The notes under the pieces are model-generated. The model saw nothing but the letters and a program-made list of their open reading frames with translations. It had not been told where the DNA came from and did not search any database. A stretch of 6,378 nt of DNA from Candidatus Gastranaerophilales bacterium (lineage in GTDB: Bacteria > Cyanobacteriota > Vampirovibrionia > Gastranaerophilales > Gastranaerophilaceae): assembly GCA_021199975.1 (NCBI GenBank), contig JAJQHF010000215.1:1-6378 (forward strand), written 5' to 3'. Position numbers and translations under genes: made by a program. Numbering within the stretch: the stretch's first letter is position 1; each line of letters begins with the position of its first letter. Shown here piece after piece: positions 5,595-6,378 of this stretch.

Positions 5595-6353
5595 TTACAT
5601 ATAAAATGCCGCTGCAAATATACAGTCAACAATAACTATAGCAACAAAAGACCATACAACGGCTTTTGTTGTTGCAATACCTACACCTTTTGCGCCGCCT
5701 TTTGCATCATATCCGCAGCTTGAACTTATTAAACTTATACATCCGCCAAAGCATGCCGATTTAAAGAGCATAATATTAATATCTCTTACATAAAGTCCTT
5801 GCCAAACGGAAGTTATATAACACAGCCATGTTAAATCTTTTGCCGTTAACATAGCGGTAAATCCTCCCGCAATAATACCTATTGTTGATGAAATAATTAC
5901 TATAAAAGGCATCATTATAAATCCTGCAAGAACTCTAGGCAAAAATAAATACTTAAACGGAGATACCTTTAGCACTTCCATTGCATCTATCTGGTCGGTA
6001 ACTCTCATTGTTGCTAATTCACTGGCTTGTGAGGAGCCGACCATTGATATAATGGCAAATCCGGACATTATAACTCCGATTTCTCTTACCATTGTTAAAG
6101 ATACCAAAAGCCCTATATAGTCCTTGCCGCCCTGTTTTATAAGTTCCGGGGCAACCTGCATTGCCAATATTATTGCGGTCATTGATACAATCGATAATGT
6201 TATCGGCAATGAATCTACGGCAAAGCGTGAAGACTGTTCAATTACCTGTTTTATATTAATTTGAAAACTCAAAATGTATTTTAAAACCTGCGTAAATTGG
6301 TATGATATTCTTCCGAAAGTTTCAAAAAATTCTCTGACACATCTCAAAATCAT
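5595..6353 (-). CDS. mlaE: MlaE-family ABC transporter permease (5' end uncertain)
   Basis: The inner-membrane permease of the MCE lipid transporter, partner of the downstream ATPase and MCE protein. From the ATG at 6353 it has 252 residues, a normal length. An N-terminal amphipathic segment precedes hydrophobic segments near 48-68, 80-105, 138-168, 192-212 and 228-250. The diagnostic MlaE block is present: VREIGVIMSGFAIISMVGSS (89-108), then ASELATMRVTDQIDAMEVL (110-128) and PRVLAGFIMMP (139-149), which includes the coupling region to the ATPase. The C-terminal motif GAKGVGIATTKAVVWSF (220-236) is also typical. No Shine-Dalgarno precedes 6353, and the frame stays open to the right edge, so the true start could lie a little outside. 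It ends 13 bp before mlaF. Confidence 0.93.
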   Translation of the reverse strand: MILRCVREFFETFGRISYQFTQVLKYILSFQINIKQVIEQSSRFAVDSLPITLSIVSMTAIILAMQVAPELIKQGGKDYIGLLVSLTMVREIGVIMSGFAIISMVGSSQASELATMRVTDQIDAMEVLKVSPFKYLFLPRVLAGFIMMPFIVIISSTIGIIAGGFTAMLTAKDLTWLCYITSVWQGLYVRDINIMLFKSACFGGCISLISSSCGYDAKGGAKGVGIATTKAVVWSFVAIVIVDCIFAAAFYM

Positions 6354-6378
6354 AACGATAATTTGAAATGTAATGGTT

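Noticed and set aside
5582..5632. Longer mlaF start at 5632
   Set aside because: It would add 17 unconserved residues overlapping mlaE, while the ATG at 5581 has a clear AGAAGG and a family-typical N-terminus.
5451..5723. 90-codon plus-strand ORF
   Set aside because: It is antisense across the mlaE/mlaF junction, which is explained by two strongly conserved genes.

Overview
The window carries AT-rich bacterial DNA in which every supported gene lies on the minus strand. In transcription order (right to left) it holds a five-gene envelope operon and then, after a 227-bp gap, a putative defence locus that runs off the left edge. TGA and TAA both act as stops in the expected places, so the standard bacterial code fits. 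An LpxK lipid A kinase, a heptosyltransferase-type GT9 enzyme and an MCE/Mla lipid transporter together mean a diderm with lipid A-based lipopolysaccharide. The low GC and the simple MlaE-MlaF-MCE layout would suit a gut-type lineage such as Gastranaerophilales (Vampirovibrionia) or another AT-rich diderm, but that is only a guess because no phylogenetic marker is present.

Envelope operon, about 6353 to 1349: MlaE-type permease, MlaF-type ATPase, a long MCE-domain protein (MlaD/TGD2 type), LpxK, then a GT9 glycosyltransferase. Gaps are 13, 42 and 7 bp, and the last two genes overlap by 4 to 13 bp, so one transcript with translational coupling is likely. Its promoter must lie beyond the right edge. 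The first three products would form an inner-membrane ABC complex moving phospholipid between the inner and outer membranes. LpxK adds the 4'-phosphate of lipid A, and the GT9 enzyme probably adds a core sugar. The operon therefore joins supply of the outer leaflet (LPS) to phospholipid trafficking. No MlaB or MlaC gene lies in the window.

Intergenic region, 1122-1348: AT-rich, with a perfect 16-bp palindrome containing TATAAT and an 11-bp inverted repeat with a 39-bp spacer. No convincing terminator or RNA gene is visible.

Left locus, 1121 to 1: a short charged, coiled-coil-like ORF followed by the first 241 codons of a McrB-family AAA+ NTPase (Walker A, the family's TFHQSYSYEEFVEGI block, and a Walker B IDEIN at the edge). 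The coiled-coil ORF stops just after a run of eight A's. Removing one A joins it in frame to the NTPase, so the two ORFs may be one gene broken by a sequencing error or mutation, or one recoded by slippage. A strong Shine-Dalgarno also precedes the internal ATG at 724, so a separate short NTPase product is possible, as in E. coli McrB. Any McrC-type nuclease partner would lie beyond the left edge. This locus is the most interesting part of the window.
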